This document shows positions 1 to 11,159 of a stretch of DNA of 64,000 bases, piece after piece. How positions within the stretch are numbered: the first letter of the stretch is position 1; each line of letters starts with the position of its first letter. Below the pieces are notes generated by a model, which was not told the DNA's origin, did not search any database, and worked only from the letters and a program-made list of their open reading frames with translations. Origin of the DNA: Lithodes maja (lineage: Eukaryota; Arthropoda; Malacostraca; Decapoda; Lithodidae); NCBI GenBank assembly GCA_037953745.1, contig JBAKBP010012329.1, positions 1 through 64,000 of the forward strand. Direction: 5' to 3'. A program made the position numbers and the translations under genes.

Positions 1-2
1 GT

Positions 3-2873
3 AAGGGTCTGAAGGCTTATGATGCACTGCCTTTAGAGTCTTGCATTGACTACCCAGTATTGAAGAGAGCTGTCCTACGGGCATACGAGTTGCAACCAGA
101 AACATATCGATTGAAGTTTCGGGGTGTTACGAAGACTAGGGAGGCGACCTTTCTTGAACATGCCCGGGACTTAAAAGATGCACTTGCTAACTGGACACGT
201 TCTGAGAAAGCTGAGACGGCCGAACAGTTGACTGAGCTGTTTCTGCTCGAGCAGTTTTATAAGTGTACTGGTGCAGATATGACTTTAACTATTAAAGAAA
301 AGAACCCTAAAACTCTACAGGAGGCAGCTGAGATGGCTGACCTCCGGCTATCATTAATTCGTGGGTGCGGGTCTGCCCAGCGTAGTGAGGCAGGTAACAA
401 GGGGCGTGACACCCCACCCCCCCGAGTTAGTGATATACATTATGCAAACAAGTACAAGAGCTATGATACCAAGACTGACCACAAGACTAACACCGTCCCA
501 TTTAAGAAGGGGCCGGGCCCTTCCCAGTACCAAGGGAAGCCCAGAGGGGAGTTGGAGTGTTATCTTTGTCATGAAAAGGGGCACTTTGCAAGAGTCTGTC
601 CTAGCAAACCACCTACAGCAGCTGTGTCTTTGGCCTGCAACATTGGTGTGTCTCCGAAGTCTTCTGAGTTTGCCCGGGGCAGTTCGTCAGAGGCTGAGGC
701 ACAGCCAATGCAGAAACACCTGAGAGGCTCGAACCCTGCTCAGGATGTTTTTTGCGACCATAGAGGACGGGGTTGCGTGATGTGGGCGGGGCGCAAGCAT
801 GGAGTAGAGGTCTTGCGTGATACAGGTGCTTCCCAGACTCTGATGAACAATTTGACTGGCTACCCTATAAATGCGGCTCGGGTGGTAGTGGTGCAGGGTA
901 TTAATGCAACTCGGTCATACCCGCTGGTGCGGTTGGAGTTGGAGGTGGATGGTGTGGCACGTGAATTGGATGTTGGGATTGTGGAGAAACTGCCAGTGGA
1001 GGGCGTCGACCTTCTTCTCGGCAACGACTTTGCAATGCCCGCTTCTGAGGTTCTACCCTTAGTCGTTGCCGAGAGGCCGGCCGACGTGAGTGGGGGAGAA
1101 CAAGAGTGTGTCGAGCGGTGCCAGGCACAACCCATGGCGTGTGTTGTCACCCGAGCTCGGGCAGATAAAGTGTCACAGCCTAGTCCTCCGTCTTCAGACC
1201 AGCAGAGGAACGATCAACAGGAGGAGGCTAAAGCTGGAGTTGGTTTTAAGAGTTTTGACTCGGCGGCTCTCCTGGGTGATTTAGTATTGGCACCTATGTT
1301 AGAGTCTGGAGAGGCCCCAGGACCTGTCACAGCTAGTGAGGAGGTAGGGCCGGAAGAGACTCAGAGGCAGCAACGTTACACACAGAGAGAAAAAAGGGTT
1401 GCTCAGTTGGAGGATCCGGAAGTTCAGAAGTGTGGTAATGGTGCTGTCGAGATTAAACACGAGGACGGGGAAGCATGTCATGTGAACCTGTTGGAGGAGT
1501 TTGTGAGGCAACCACCTGAGCAGCCTACTGTCCCTGCGTTGGTCTGCCGCGGCCAAGGTGGAGAAGGAGAGGGGGGCAGTAGGGCACAGGTGGAGGAGAG
1601 TAGGGATTGTCATGTCTCGGCGAAGCAGTGGGCGGGGGACACGAGTCTGGTGGCTGTGGAAGTGCTAGAGCACCTGCCTGAGCAGCAGTGTGCAGCACTC
1701 CAGCACCAGCTCGGTTCATACCCCACTGGTCGTGCCGAGCCCCTGAGTCTCACAACTCGGGCGGTGCGAGATGTTCCGCAGGCAGGTCATGTGACTGTTA
1801 AAAGACCGTTAGCCTCGTTGTTTCGGTGGTTTAAGGTGGGCGACGAGGCCTTGGCATGGTTGCCAGGTCAGGGTCGACCCATGGCTGCCAAGGGTGGTGG
1901 TCAAAAGGAGGACATTGAGCAGATTGGTAGGGTCGGCTGTGGTATCGCAGTGCCCGGTCGTCACATAGCCTCCCAATGCTGCTCTAGTCTAATGCAACAG
2001 CCCTACCACAGACCGACTGTATCTGGCCATGTCGCTGAAAGCGGTGATGCTGCGCAGGCAGATGTCGTCACAAGGAATGCGGGGGTGCGCATGTACGGTA
2101 TCGGCGGGGAAGCCTTAGCAATAATGAACTGTGGGAGTGACTGCACGGGTGGTACTGATTGTCCCTCTCATGACCTGGCTGTTCTAGGGACGAAGGTGGA
2201 GAAGGAGGGAGACTACAGGTTAGAAGCTGCGGTCTCGGCTGGGTTGTGGGAGGGCACAAGGCATGTTGTTCGTGGAGACAGTGCAAGGCAGTTATTTACT
2301 AGGCTATGGCAGTACTTTCGCATGTTTGTTGCTTCTCCAGGCCTGAGGTACGGGGTAGAATCCGACATGCAGGCTGGAGATAGTGCAAGGCTCAGTTTAA
2401 TTCCCTGCCGTATAAATCCTGCTCGACAGCCTGTGGTGCAAGCAGAGCTGGATTACGTGTGGACGAAGGATCTGAGGGATAAGGAATGTCGTGAGTGGTC
2501 GTTGCGTGTAACTTTGTCCGAGCGTGCTAAAGAGGTATGTGGTTTTGTTGTGGACGGGAGTACCTACCAGTGCAATGTTGTGCCTGACGGACTTAAGAAT
2601 GCACCAGCAACGTGTCAGAGCCTGATGAATGAAAGTGAAAAGGACGATGATGCGCTGGGGCATTTCGAGATCTATGTTCCAGCCTATGGCCCGGTCGGTG
2701 TAGTTTACCCAGATCATTACCCTCTCAAGATCTTGGACCCGTTTCACAATCGGAATATGAGGCTGACCAGGTGGTCACTAAGGTTATTGGTATATAACCT
2801 GGACATAAGCCATATTGCCGGTTGTGACAACGAGGTTGCATGTGGTCGTTCAGGGGTATATGATCCTGGGTAA
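3..2873 (+). CDS. Ty3 gag-protease-pol remnant, 5'-partial, RT core and integrase core missing
   Basis: The frame is open from the window edge to TAA at 2871-2873; the first 'start' at 60 is a TTG and not a true start. Residues below count from 60. It opens in the gag capsid-like region and has a CCHC zinc knuckle at about residues 167-180. A retropepsin follows with active site DTGAS at about 254 and a flap-side LLLGNDFA near 320. Near 473 is an integrase-tail motif (CHVNLLEEF). A fragment of RT follows around 835-857 (GLKNAPAT), joined almost directly to the end of RNase H (LTRWSL, GCDNEV). The YxDD box and most of integrase are absent. It is non-autonomous but has no internal stop over about 950 codons. 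Sister copies are at 24946-28521 (+) and 15865-17336 (-). Confidence 0.85.
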   Translation, partial: KGLKAYDALPLESCIDYPVLKRAVLRAYELQPETYRLKFRGVTKTREATFLEHARDLKDALANWTRSEKAETAEQLTELFLLEQFYKCTGADMTLTIKEKNPKTLQEAAEMADLRLSLIRGCGSAQRSEAGNKGRDTPPPRVSDIHYANKYKSYDTKTDHKTNTVPFKKGPGPSQYQGKPRGELECYLCHEKGHFARVCPSKPPTAAVSLACNIGVSPKSSEFARGSSSEAEAQPMQKHLRGSNPAQDVFCDHRGRGCVMWAGRKHGVEVLRDTGASQTLMNNLTGYPINAARVVVVQGINATRSYPLVRLELEVDGVARELDVGIVEKLPVEGVDLLLGNDFAMPASEVLPLVVAERPADVSGGEQECVERCQAQPMACVVTRARADKVSQPSPPSSDQQRNDQQEEAKAGVGFKSFDSAALLGDLVLAPMLESGEAPGPVTASEEVGPEETQRQQRYTQREKRVAQLEDPEVQKCGNGAVEIKHEDGEACHVNLLEEFVRQPPEQPTVPALVCRGQGGEGEGGSRAQVEESRDCHVSAKQWAGDTSLVAVEVLEHLPEQQCAALQHQLGSYPTGRAEPLSLTTRAVRDVPQAGHVTVKRPLASLFRWFKVGDEALAWLPGQGRPMAAKGGGQKEDIEQIGRVGCGIAVPGRHIASQCCSSLMQQPYHRPTVSGHVAESGDAAQADVVTRNAGVRMYGIGGEALAIMNCGSDCTGGTDCPSHDLAVLGTKVEKEGDYRLEAAVSAGLWEGTRHVVRGDSARQLFTRLWQYFRMFVASPGLRYGVESDMQAGDSARLSLIPCRINPARQPVVQAELDYVWTKDLRDKECREWSLRVTLSERAKEVCGFVVDGSTYQCNVVPDGLKNAPATCQSLMNESEKDDDALGHFEIYVPAYGPVGVVYPDHYPLKILDPFHNRNMRLTRWSLRLLVYNLDISHIAGCDNEVACGRSGVYDPG

Positions 2874-3361
2874 ATTGACACACGGGTAGCCTCCTGCTTT
2901 GGTTTGAGTAGTATTTTGCGCTTGGTGCTTGTTGGCTCGCGGTTGTAGCCCAGCGTATTGGGTCGTAAAGCAGGATTGTTGAGCGTTTGGTATAGAAGAA
3001 AATAGGCTGCCCTTATAGTGCAGCCGGAAAAAAACATATTAAAATATAAAAATCATATAAAAACTCTTTCTTTTTGATGAAGATAATTGTATAAGTTTGT
3101 CATAGCCTATAAGGTTTGAGTAGTCCACGAACTATCAAACGGCTGAGCTGCTGTAAGCTCGCTCTGGGAGCATGATATTGTGTCTTTTACTATTGTTGGG
3201 TTGGAGTTATGAAATGTGAATTTTTTTTTTATATAAGATGTGTTTTAGTGATAAACTCAGCGTTGTTTTAGTGCCATGCGGTCGCTGGGTGTGAGGGGTT
3301 TGATGGGGTTCTGTATATCAGATTTTAGCTCAGGGTTGAGCAAGTAAAATCTTGGGGGAGG
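2874..3361 (+). other. T1 3' non-coding region with polypurine tract
   Basis: This stretch between the pol stop and the 3' LTR has no open frame of interest. It is clearly homologous to 28522-29000 in T2. It ends in a purine run, AAAATCTTGGGGGAGG (about 3346-3361), placed immediately before the LTR as expected for the plus-strand primer. T2 has the same motif with a longer G run. Confidence 0.7.
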
Positions 3362-5180
3362 TGTGACGCATGTCGAGTATGAGCATGCTGTACAGAACGC
3401 CCAGTCAGGCCCCACTCTCGCTAGGATCGTCAGGGCAGGAACTTTGGCTGTAGTCTGTGTAGAGTTTCCTAACTCAGTTTATGTGAACCGTTGTACTATA
3501 AGTATTATCATTATGTATTTTGTTTTCTTCTAAGTCAACGAGTTCTATTTTATATCATTAGATATAAGTATTGTGTGTGGGATTTATATATATATAATGA
3601 TGCGAAGAGAGAGAGAGTTATGTAACACCGACCAGTGAGCGCGCCACGAGGGGTAGGCCTAATTCCCCCCTCCCTCCCTCCTCAAGCGTGGGAAGTTCTT
3701 TGTCGATCCCCGATTGAGAGAGTATGTGACGTCATGATTGCCGTTATGCTCGCTACGGGGCCGAGTATAAAAAGGGAGGTCCCGCCGCATTTTCCTCAGA
3801 ACTCATCAGGCAAAGCGACCTCTCATATCCCTTGCAACTATCGATATTCTTCCGACTGATGTGAACTTTCTCTACTCTCTGAACAGCCTACCTTCTTCTC
3901 TTCTCGTCCCTGTTTATAACCTCAATGACCCCTTTGGTGCAGATTTAGTCAGCCAAAGTATTATCGCTTGAGTTCTCACGAGATAAGTGCCTGTTAGATA
4001 GCCTATTTTTGGAAGGGTTAACTAGAATAGGATTGATTGATGTTTGTTGCACTCGTATATGTATTTCCCTGTGTACTATTATTCATGTTCCTGTTTTCTG
4101 CTGGTTTAGGTAATGCTAGACTGGGATAGGGTTCCTCGAGTTGTGATTTCCTATGAGTGCTAGGTTGGTTGAGCCAGCACAATTGCAACGGAGACGTGGG
4201 AAGCCTAGGGGGTCTTTTTGATTGTGTACCGTGGGAGTTTAGCACTGTGTTGCGAGTGAGGGCTTTTGCCTGTGCCACCCAACACTGTGCTATCTCATTT
4301 GCTTGACTTTGAGAGGATCGCCAGGAGAGAACCAGATACTAGTGATCTGGATCTCTCAAGAGAGCATCCCGTCAATTACCGTAATTTGGCCGCACAGTCT
4401 TAAGGACCTCGCTAGGCTACGAGCCGCTTGCTCAGCCATTGTCTCTTAACCTTAGATATCCCAGCTAGACTTTGCTCGACCAGCAGATACAGCGTAGTAT
4501 TGAAGCTTCTCCTTATGTATATTATTGTTTAAGCACTATTGATTTCATGCGTGGCACGCTTAGCTACTTCAGAGATTAGTGGCCCACGAGCACAATCTTA
4601 GTAGGCTATTGCCAGTGCATTGTCGGAGTACTTCTTCTTAATGTTTGCCATATCCTATTGCTTATTCTTATAATTCTTCTTATGTCAATTTAAAGCCTTT
4701 AATTACCAGTGAGTTATTCATTAAATTGCTGTTCAAAATCCGATACTTACTTCTTATGAGTATTCGAGAAGCATCTAACTTATCAGAAGATTCCTTGCTT
4801 GATGCTCGAGGACTATTGTTTAACGTAACGTAATAGTGCCGATCCGAAGTAGAGGGTGGAGGACTTCTTAAGTTCTTAGTTCAAGGGTGGATTACTTCGG
4901 CTTCGGCCAACACTATTCTTTAGTGTTGTAGTACTTTCTTCTTTGTTTGATTGTTGACCAGACTAGATAACTCCCGTCTTGTTATTAGTCTGTTGTGTGA
5001 AACGCTAGTACCGAGTTCTTGTATACCCCGTTATAGCAGATAGAACTCTGGAGGGTAGTGGCGTTTTTTGTTCGGCTGGCAGTACTCTGGGGTTGGGATC
5101 GTGTGTTTTCCGTTGTGGCAACGAGCCATAGTCGAGTCCTGTGTAAGAGCCCTAGTGTACCTGAGTGCCCGGTCGTAACA
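3362..5180 (+). repeat. 3' LTR of Ty3 copy T1 (about 1.82 kb)
   Basis: It begins TGTGACGC next to the polypurine tract and ends GTCGTAACA, giving TG...CA ends. The T2 LTRs (22928-24726 and 29001-30788) and the minus-strand T3 LTR (13703-15487) share both ends and scattered internal blocks. The U3 part holds a palindromic TGACGTCA and a TATA box. An open stretch at 4645-4833 looks accidental. No host gene lies inside. Confidence 0.85.
3727..3773 (+). promoter_or_regulatory. LTR core promoter: CRE palindrome plus TATA box
   Basis: A perfect CREB/ATF palindrome TGACGTCA lies at 3727-3734 and a TATAAAAA box at 3766-3773. Transcription would be expected to start roughly 25-30 bases downstream, near 3795-3800. 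The same pair recurs in the T2 LTRs and the CRE recurs in the P2 LTR, which supports a role in transcription. Confidence 0.6.
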
Positions 5181-5471
5181 AAAGGAACTGAGGAGTTATG
5201 TCTTCACGGATTTACCGGAAAACAAGCCGCTAGGGAATATAATGTTGTGGCACTGCAATACAAACACAGAGGTAAATTTCATCATCTAGACGCAATAGTG
5301 GTTGATGAATTGCCAGAACATAAAGGTGAACTTAACCTAAAGTCTAAACTGGTTAGTTTACAAAGTAAAGGCATAAAATTAGCCGATCCTCACGCAACGG
5401 ACACAGATCAGCTGGAGCTGGTCATCGGTGCGGATCACTACTACGATATATATAGTGCGACCTGGGTATAA
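5181..5471 (+). pseudogene. BEL/Pao protease, C-terminal half
   Basis: The frame reads through the flap-like region to LVIGADHYYDI, the conserved IGADYY-type box that closes the Pao aspartic protease. The catalytic Asp is upstream of the break and has been lost. Bases 5058-5180 of the open frame belong to the Ty3 LTR and are not protease. Near 5448-5455 extra TA dinucleotides shift the frame, and the continuation (IVRPGYKRSGS) is found one frame over. Confidence 0.75.
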
Positions 5472-7857
5472 AAGGTCAGGTAGCCTAATTCTGCTTCCTA
5501 CCAAGTACGGGTACGCCATAAGTGGTTCATATGTGACACAGCCTACCAGCTCCAGCACAGAAGTAATTACTGTATTGAAAGTAGCAGTAACCCCAATGGA
5601 CGAATACATGTCCACTGGTAATATTCCACCATGCAAAAATGACTTAAATGTTTTGTGGGAATTAGATCATATCAGGATAACCCCTAAGGAATACTCACTG
5701 GTTGAGCGTCAAGCACTATCGTCGTATGAGGATATCGTTACCTACGATCCCGACAGCCAACAGTATAAAGTGAGACTACCCTGGAACAATTCCAAGGATC
5801 AGCTGCCATCTAACAAGGGTTTGGCCATAGGCCGTCTTCGGGGACTTCAGAAAAGAATCATCAAGGAGCCTGACTTTTGCGAGGAATACTCAAAAGTCAT
5901 AAAGGAACAGGTGTCCCGGGGTTTTATAGAAGAGGTGCCTTTTGATACATCAGATACCGGGCATTACTTGGCTCATCATGGTGTAGTCAAGGAGAGCAAA
6001 ACTATGCCAGTGCGTATTGTCTTCGACTGTTCCGCCAAGATGAGTGAACATCATCCTAGTCTTAATGACTGCCTGTACACTGGACCTTCACTGGTGCCAG
6101 ACTTGGCGCAGGTTTTGCTTTGGTTTCGACTCGGTAAGTATGCCTGGGTGTCTGATAGTGAGGAGGCATTTCTGATGTTAAGACTCCATGAAGATGACCA
6201 GGACTATACGCGATTTATGTGGCCTAAATATCCAAGGCAACTTGATTCCCCCCTAATTTGTTACCGGTTCCGGGCAGTTTTATTTGGCGCGACTTGTTCC
6301 CAATTCTTTGTAAACGCCACCATTTTAAAACATTTGTCGTATGTCAGTGCGGATCCGCAGGTTATTCATCAGATTCGGTCAGGGTTGTACATAGACAATT
6401 TACTGGGTACAGGAAATGAAGAAGATTTCCTGATTGATACCTATGCTGTAGTCCGAGAAATTATGAATGACGCCCATCTACATTTGTGTGAATGGGCGAC
6501 TAATAATTCTGTTTTGCGGACTGTACTGCAACGGGATGATGTGGCGGCTGTACAGCAGGAACATGTTAGAGTGCTAGGGTTGTTTTGGAAAACGGACACC
6601 GATACCCTCTCATTCGGCGTTCAGTACGCGCAATATTCGCAGATTACAAAACAAATTTGCTTGAGTATGACGGCTAAACTTTTTGACCCCTTGGGGATAG
6701 TTCTACCGGTGTCGATCAAATCAAGATTATTCCATCAACAATTATGGAGGATAAAATTAGGTTGGGATGAGGTTTTGACTGGCGATCTGGTTCAGGAGTG
6801 GGAAGACATTATTTCGGATCTTCGTCTCTGTAAGGGTTTTAATTTTCCTCGGAGAGTTGTCATGAACCATCCTGTTTCCATTCATGCCTTCTCAGACGCT
6901 AGCAAGGTCGTGTACGGCACCGCCATATACTTTGTTGACAGAAGTGGCAGCCGTCTAGTCATGGCGAAGGCGAAAGTCGCCCCAATCAAATCCCTTTCCA
7001 TCCCAAAATTAGAGCTGACTGCAGTTCTGTTGGCTGCTAGACTCGTTCACTTTGTAGAGGAAACTTTTAAAAATTTGCTAAATATCTCGGAGACAGTTAT
7101 GTGGAGTGACAGCCAAATTACGCTCTACTGGTTACATAGCCGAAATAAGCTACCAGTGTACGTCACCAACCGTGTCGACGAAATTCGTACCCTGCTCCCA
7201 ACCGCACAGTTCCGGTATGTGTCTACCAAAGAGAATCCAAGTAACTGCATTACTCGTGGTGTCTCTGCTAAATTTCTCAAATCTTCTGCGTTGTGGTGGA
7301 ATGGCCCATGCTGGCTTAATGATCCCAACGAATGGCCAGATAATCTAGATTTGAGCGAGCAACACACTGCTATTGTGGCACCGGTAATTGACTCGGTTCC
7401 TGACGAAGACACACAGTTATGGGACTGGGATAGATTCAGCAGCTATGAGAAGTTACAACGTGTTACAGCATGGGTGATACGGTTTGTAGAATATGTAAAA
7501 GCAAAAATTAAAGGCACACCGCCCACAGATAGTGCTTACCTCAATGTGAAGGAGATCAGAATTGCAGATAAATTATTACATAGGCTCTGTCAACAAGAAA
7601 TATATACGCAGGAATATAAATTACTGGTTAAAGGAACAAAGTCTAGGAATAACCTGATCAACCAGTTGGGCTTACACTTGAAGGGGGACTTGATACATTG
7701 CGGAGGCAGATTACGATTGGCAGCCCTCTCTGAGGCAAGTAAGTATCCAATACTACTGCCCCCCAATCATCCCTTCACCCATCTTATCATCGATAGGTGT
7801 CACCGACTCTGTTGTCATTATGGGGTTGGTCATATAGTCACCTATGTAAGACAATGA
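5452..7857 (+). pseudogene. BEL/Pao reverse transcriptase, RNase H and integrase zinc region
   Basis: This long frame carries the Pao reverse transcriptase. The palm includes VRIVFDCSAK, SDSEEAFLML and a catalytic box YIDN where many families have YVDD; YVDN-type boxes are known in BEL/Pao. It is followed by the A17-type linker (MTAKLFDPLG) and RNase H (FSDASK, PKLELTAV, WSDSQ). The last RNase H acidic residue, expected in an NPAD-like motif, reads NPSN. Near 7640-7850 begins the His/Cys zinc-binding region of integrase (HRLCCHYG). The frame stops at TGA 7855-7857 at a position that is usually Arg (RQ-stop-WWVPR), which a CGA to TGA change would explain. Confidence 0.85.
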
Positions 7858-8361
7858 TGGTGGGTGCCTAGAATCAGGCAGGTGGTCAAGAAAGTCCTTC
7901 GCAAATGCTTAAAGTGTAGAAGAGTACAGGGAACACATTATGATCCCGTCGGAATTCCTCCCTTACCAAACCTGCGAACCACCCCAGGTGACCCTCACAA
8001 AGTTACCGGGGTTGACTACAGTGGAGCAATCCCTGTGAAAGATTCACCCAATCTTAAGGTGTACAGTATAATTATGATACTTTTCACCTGTGCTGTTACC
8101 AGGTCAATTCACCTGGAACTGGTCACCAACCTCACTTGTGATAGCTTCCTACATGCCTTCCGAAGATTCTGCAGTCGACAGGGATATCCGTGTATCATGC
8201 TGAGTGACAATGCAAAGACTTTCATAGGGGCATCTACATATCTCAAAGAAGTGAGCAACAATCCTAAGATTCAGACCTGCCTAGCGGATGTAAAATGCGA
8301 ATGGCGTTTCATTCCCGCCAGAGCGCCTTGGTTTGGCGCCATATGGGAGAGAGCATCGTGA
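7858..8361 (+). pseudogene. BEL/Pao integrase catalytic core
   Basis: This is the same frame as the RT segment, continuing after the TGA. It completes the zinc region (CLKCRR) and then the DDE core. The first Asp is in VDYSG, the second in LSDNAKTF and the Glu in APWFGAIWERAS, so all three catalytic residues are still present. The frame is lost right after the Glu motif; the rest continues in another frame from about 8352. It is catalytically intact in sequence but not translatable as one protein. Confidence 0.85.
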
Positions 8362-9068
8362 AGGCGGGTCTGAAGAAGGTGTTGGGTAGAGCTCTCATTT
8401 CGATTGAGGAACTCAACACCATACTCTTGGAGATTGAAGCCACCGTAAATGATCGCCCTCTATACTATGCTTCTGGTGATTTGGAAGACTTTACCCCAAT
8501 CACACCCTCAGTACTGGTACATGGATACAGACTGCGGGATCTTCCTGAAGAGCATGACGAGGATACTATGGAAGATCCAGACTACATAAGTAGGGACGTG
8601 ATATCGGCCCGCTACAAATATATTCGTAAATTATCGCGAAATATTTGGCATCGCTGGTCAGTAGAATATCTGGTGACTTTAAGGGAAGCGCAAAAAAATA
8701 AACAAACACCATTAAAAGGTCATTGGCCTAGGGTAGGGGACGTGGTAACCATCCATGAGGAGGGCCCGCGCGCATTTTGGAAATTGGGTCGGATAGAGGA
8801 GTTGTTACCAGGTCGTGATGGTGAGGTTCGGGTAGCAAAAGTTCGCACCAGGACTGGAGTAATCACACGGCCATCAGTACGACTATATCCTCTTGAGGGT
8901 GACCTCGATCGCAAGGACACCCCCTCGGATCAGTTATCCATTGATGTCCCCTCTCTGGCTTCTACTTCGGCGCAGCCTGTTGACGCGTCCGGCGGACGCC
9001 CACGTCGACAGGCAGCCCAGATATCCTCCCAAGCTTGACGGGATAAGATTGCCTCCGGGCAAATCTAA
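8352..9068 (+). pseudogene. BEL/Pao integrase C-terminus with DUF5641-like domain
   Basis: It resumes pol after the frameshift with KAGLKKVLGRAL, NDRPLYYAS and LTPS-like text (ITPSVLVHGYRL), then the region typical of DUF5641 (HWPRVGDVV, WKLGRIEELLPG, RPSVRLYPLE). A TGA at 9036-9038 interrupts it at a position aligned with Trp in P2. Ten more codons follow to TAA at 9066-9068 and match P2's C-terminus. Confidence 0.8.
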
Positions 9069-9775
9069 TCATGTAAATTTTGTATATTTTCTGTTGGTGG
9101 GAATATGTCCATACTTAGTGTACTCAAACTAGTATGAACAGTCTCGATGTTACGTAATCTGGGTTGATGTAGCGTTACGTATCGTTCCGTAGTCTTAAGT
9201 TGAATGCTTCCATACATAACCTTGGTCGAACGTTCCATGATTGGGTAGAATATATTATTCTATAGTTGTATATGGGAAAGTATTGTAGGATTATAATTCC
9301 CATATATATATATATATATTTGTATTATTTAAGATTGTTCATAAGTATCTCATTGTAAAAAAGATGGGATACATTTTCCATATGTTATGCGCGTGCGCGG
9401 TATGTCACGACAGAGACAAACATAACGCGCTCGCGCACTCTCCAACCAACCTCCGTCCCAGCTACACACGCTAAGCCTTCTTCCTATAGTTACTTCACCA
9501 GGTGTTTTCGCTTCACTTTCATCTCATATTCCATATAGTCATTTACATCATCATCTTTGTTAATTAGCACAAACTTAATGTAAATATCTAGCCTATCCTA
9601 GCCTATTGTAGCCTCTTTTCATACGATGCTTACCTTACTAACCATTTCGAGTCATCTATCCTATTTTCCGCCATCCTCCAATCACCAGCTGAGTTCATCA
9701 AAGGGTAAATATTCTATATGGTTAATATTTCTTCATTATTAATAATATACAGTCCACTTATCTAAATTAACCAAT
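9069..9775 (+). repeat. probable 3' LTR of P1 and unassigned sequence
   Basis: Directly after the pol end there is a G-rich run (GTTGGTGGG) that could be the polypurine tract, and then A/T-rich sequence beginning near TGTCCATAC (about 9106). A TA run is at about 9302-9319. No second copy is present in the window, so the LTR's right end cannot be set. The region holds no coding signal. Confidence 0.4.
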
Positions 9776-10380
9776 GAGAACCACCTGCAAGAACCACTAC
9801 CATTAACGCCAGCTCACTTGCTATATGGAAAACCATTGACTGCGTTTCCATCTGATTTCCAATCCATAGTAGAGTTAGAGGATCCCTCATTGTACTCTGA
9901 GGTAGCGGTGTCTAAGAGATACCAGTATATATCGAGGATAATAGAAGATTTTAGAAAACGGTGGATTAATTAATATCTGCTAGCATTGAGGGAAAGGAGT
10001 GTTACTCCCTCTGGTAGACCAACGGCACCTACTGTTGGTGAAGTAGTTTTAATTAAAGAAGATAGTCCTTGTTTATACTGGAAATTGGGCAGCGTGTTGG
10101 AGGTATACAAGGGGGAAGATTCTGTAGAGTGGGTGGCACTATTGAGGACGGCCACTGGAACTACTGTTCGTCCTATCGCACGTTTGTACGCTTTGGAGCT
10201 CGATTCCACTTTACAATCGGAGACTCCACCTGTTATTGCTGGGTCCGAGAATTCTCAAAGTAACAACTCACCTCTTACTGATGGTGATCAATCTCGGACC
10301 GGGACGCGTCCCAGACGCGCTGTTGCTGGCGCCGTCGACATGTGGCGTCAGAAGATAGCCTCTGGGCAACTTTAGGTTTA
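9776..10380 (+). pseudogene. BEL/Pao element P2, C-terminal pol fragment
   Basis: The frame reads PLTPAHLLYGKPL near 9800, through a region ending RKRWIN, then TAA at 9971-9973, then the DUF5641-like tail (PTVGEVVLIKED, YWKLGSVLE, RPIARLYALE) to the natural stop at 10373-10375. It belongs to the same superfamily as P1 but is clearly diverged from it. Only the last part of pol is present, so it is a truncated copy with the 3' LTR attached. Confidence 0.8.
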
Positions 10381-10400
10381 AGATGGGGTTCATGTATTTT

Positions 10401-11005
10401 TTTGTGGGGGGAGTGTATCGTATAAATACGATAGGCTATGACTCTTTTGTGATCCCGTATGTCTCTGTGACGTCACGGTCGTTCCCACTGCACGGCGTAG
10501 GACGAGTAGATCCGTATATTATATAATTGTAAGTAAGTTAAGATTGTAAAGGCCTAATATGCTATTAAGCAATATTGACATGGTCTTATGTTGTATATAT
10601 GAATTTATCGTATATATTAATATAATTTATCGTATAGAGCAACCTAGATGCGGTACGATAATTTAGGCTCCTGGCATTTGCCAAGGCAGCAAGGTGTGCT
10701 TCTGAGGAAGACAGCTTAGAGCCTTCACGAACACCAACCAGTTAACATCTAAATTCCGCCTTCAGTTGACCGTGCTATTGTGCCTCTAATCACAATACAC
10801 TGACAGCAATACAAAAAGCTACACCATCACGATGCTCTCATCGACGCCATGACTGACTGACAGATAAGCATAATATTCATGTCCATTCCCATGTAATCAT
10901 TTATTCTTTCTTTCACTTGACTCGAGTCTCCGGACCGGTGTCTTGCCTCCCCATTGTCTGCCATATTGGGTAAAACGTTCTCCCTTGCCTCATTGCCACG
11001 TGGAA
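10401..11005 (+). repeat. P2 polypurine tract and 3' LTR (right end uncertain)
   Basis: A run TTTGTGGGGGGAG at 10401-10413 fits a polypurine tract and is followed by TGTATCG at 10414 as the likely LTR start. A CRE palindrome is at 10468-10475. The right end is placed near 11005 only because the sequence character changes there; no second LTR is available to confirm it. Confidence 0.45.
10468..10475 (+). promoter_or_regulatory. CRE palindrome TGACGTCA in BEL LTR
   Basis: This is a perfect CREB/ATF site about 55 bases into the presumed P2 LTR. The flanking bases (TGTGACGTCACGG) extend the palindrome. The unrelated Ty3 LTRs carry the same octamer. Confidence 0.5.
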
Positions 11006-11159
11006 CTATTGGTGAGTTAATTCCTGGCTAATATTAACCCTTATAACCTTACCCTATATATAAATTATTATGTGAGACCTTTGGATATAAATTAGCTTGT
11101 TTCAGATTGAATTCAGTTTAAATATGGAGTAAATTTAATTTAGATTGATTTGATTTTGA

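Larger units (their letters stand above)
1..5180 (+). mobile_element. Ty3 retrotransposon copy T1, 5' end outside window
   Basis: The left part of this element lies outside the window. Base 1 falls in gag, at the point matching about 25799 in copy T2. What remains is gag, protease, a rearranged pol remnant, a 3' non-coding stretch with a polypurine tract, and a full 3' LTR ending ..GTAACA at 5180. RNase H is the last coding domain before the 3' LTR. That, together with integrase material before reverse transcriptase, is the Gmr1-type order and not the usual Ty3 order. The right end sits directly against a broken BEL/Pao protease at 5181, so T1 appears to have inserted into that element. The target duplication cannot be checked because the left junction is missing. 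Confidence 0.85.
5181..9068 (+). mobile_element. BEL/Pao retrotransposon P1, 5'-truncated and decayed
   Basis: The pol gene is recognisable from the C-terminal half of the Pao protease through RT, RNase H and integrase to the C-terminal DUF5641-like domain. The usual BEL/Pao order is kept. Gag and the N-terminal half of protease are missing because the Ty3 LTR ends at 5180. The reading frame is broken by a TA-repeat slippage near 5448-5455, a TGA at 7855-7857, a frameshift near 8350 and a TGA at 9036-9038. The true pol end is probably TAA at 9066-9068, because the peptide after the second TGA (RDKIASGQI) matches the end of the neighbouring P2 element (RQKIASGQL). Confidence 0.88.

Noticed and set aside
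4645..4833. Small open frame inside the T1 LTR
   Set aside because: Not conserved in the T2 or T3 LTRs.
7855..7857. In-frame TGA as selenocysteine or programmed readthrough
   Set aside because: The element also carries frameshifts and another TGA. Simple decay explains all of them.
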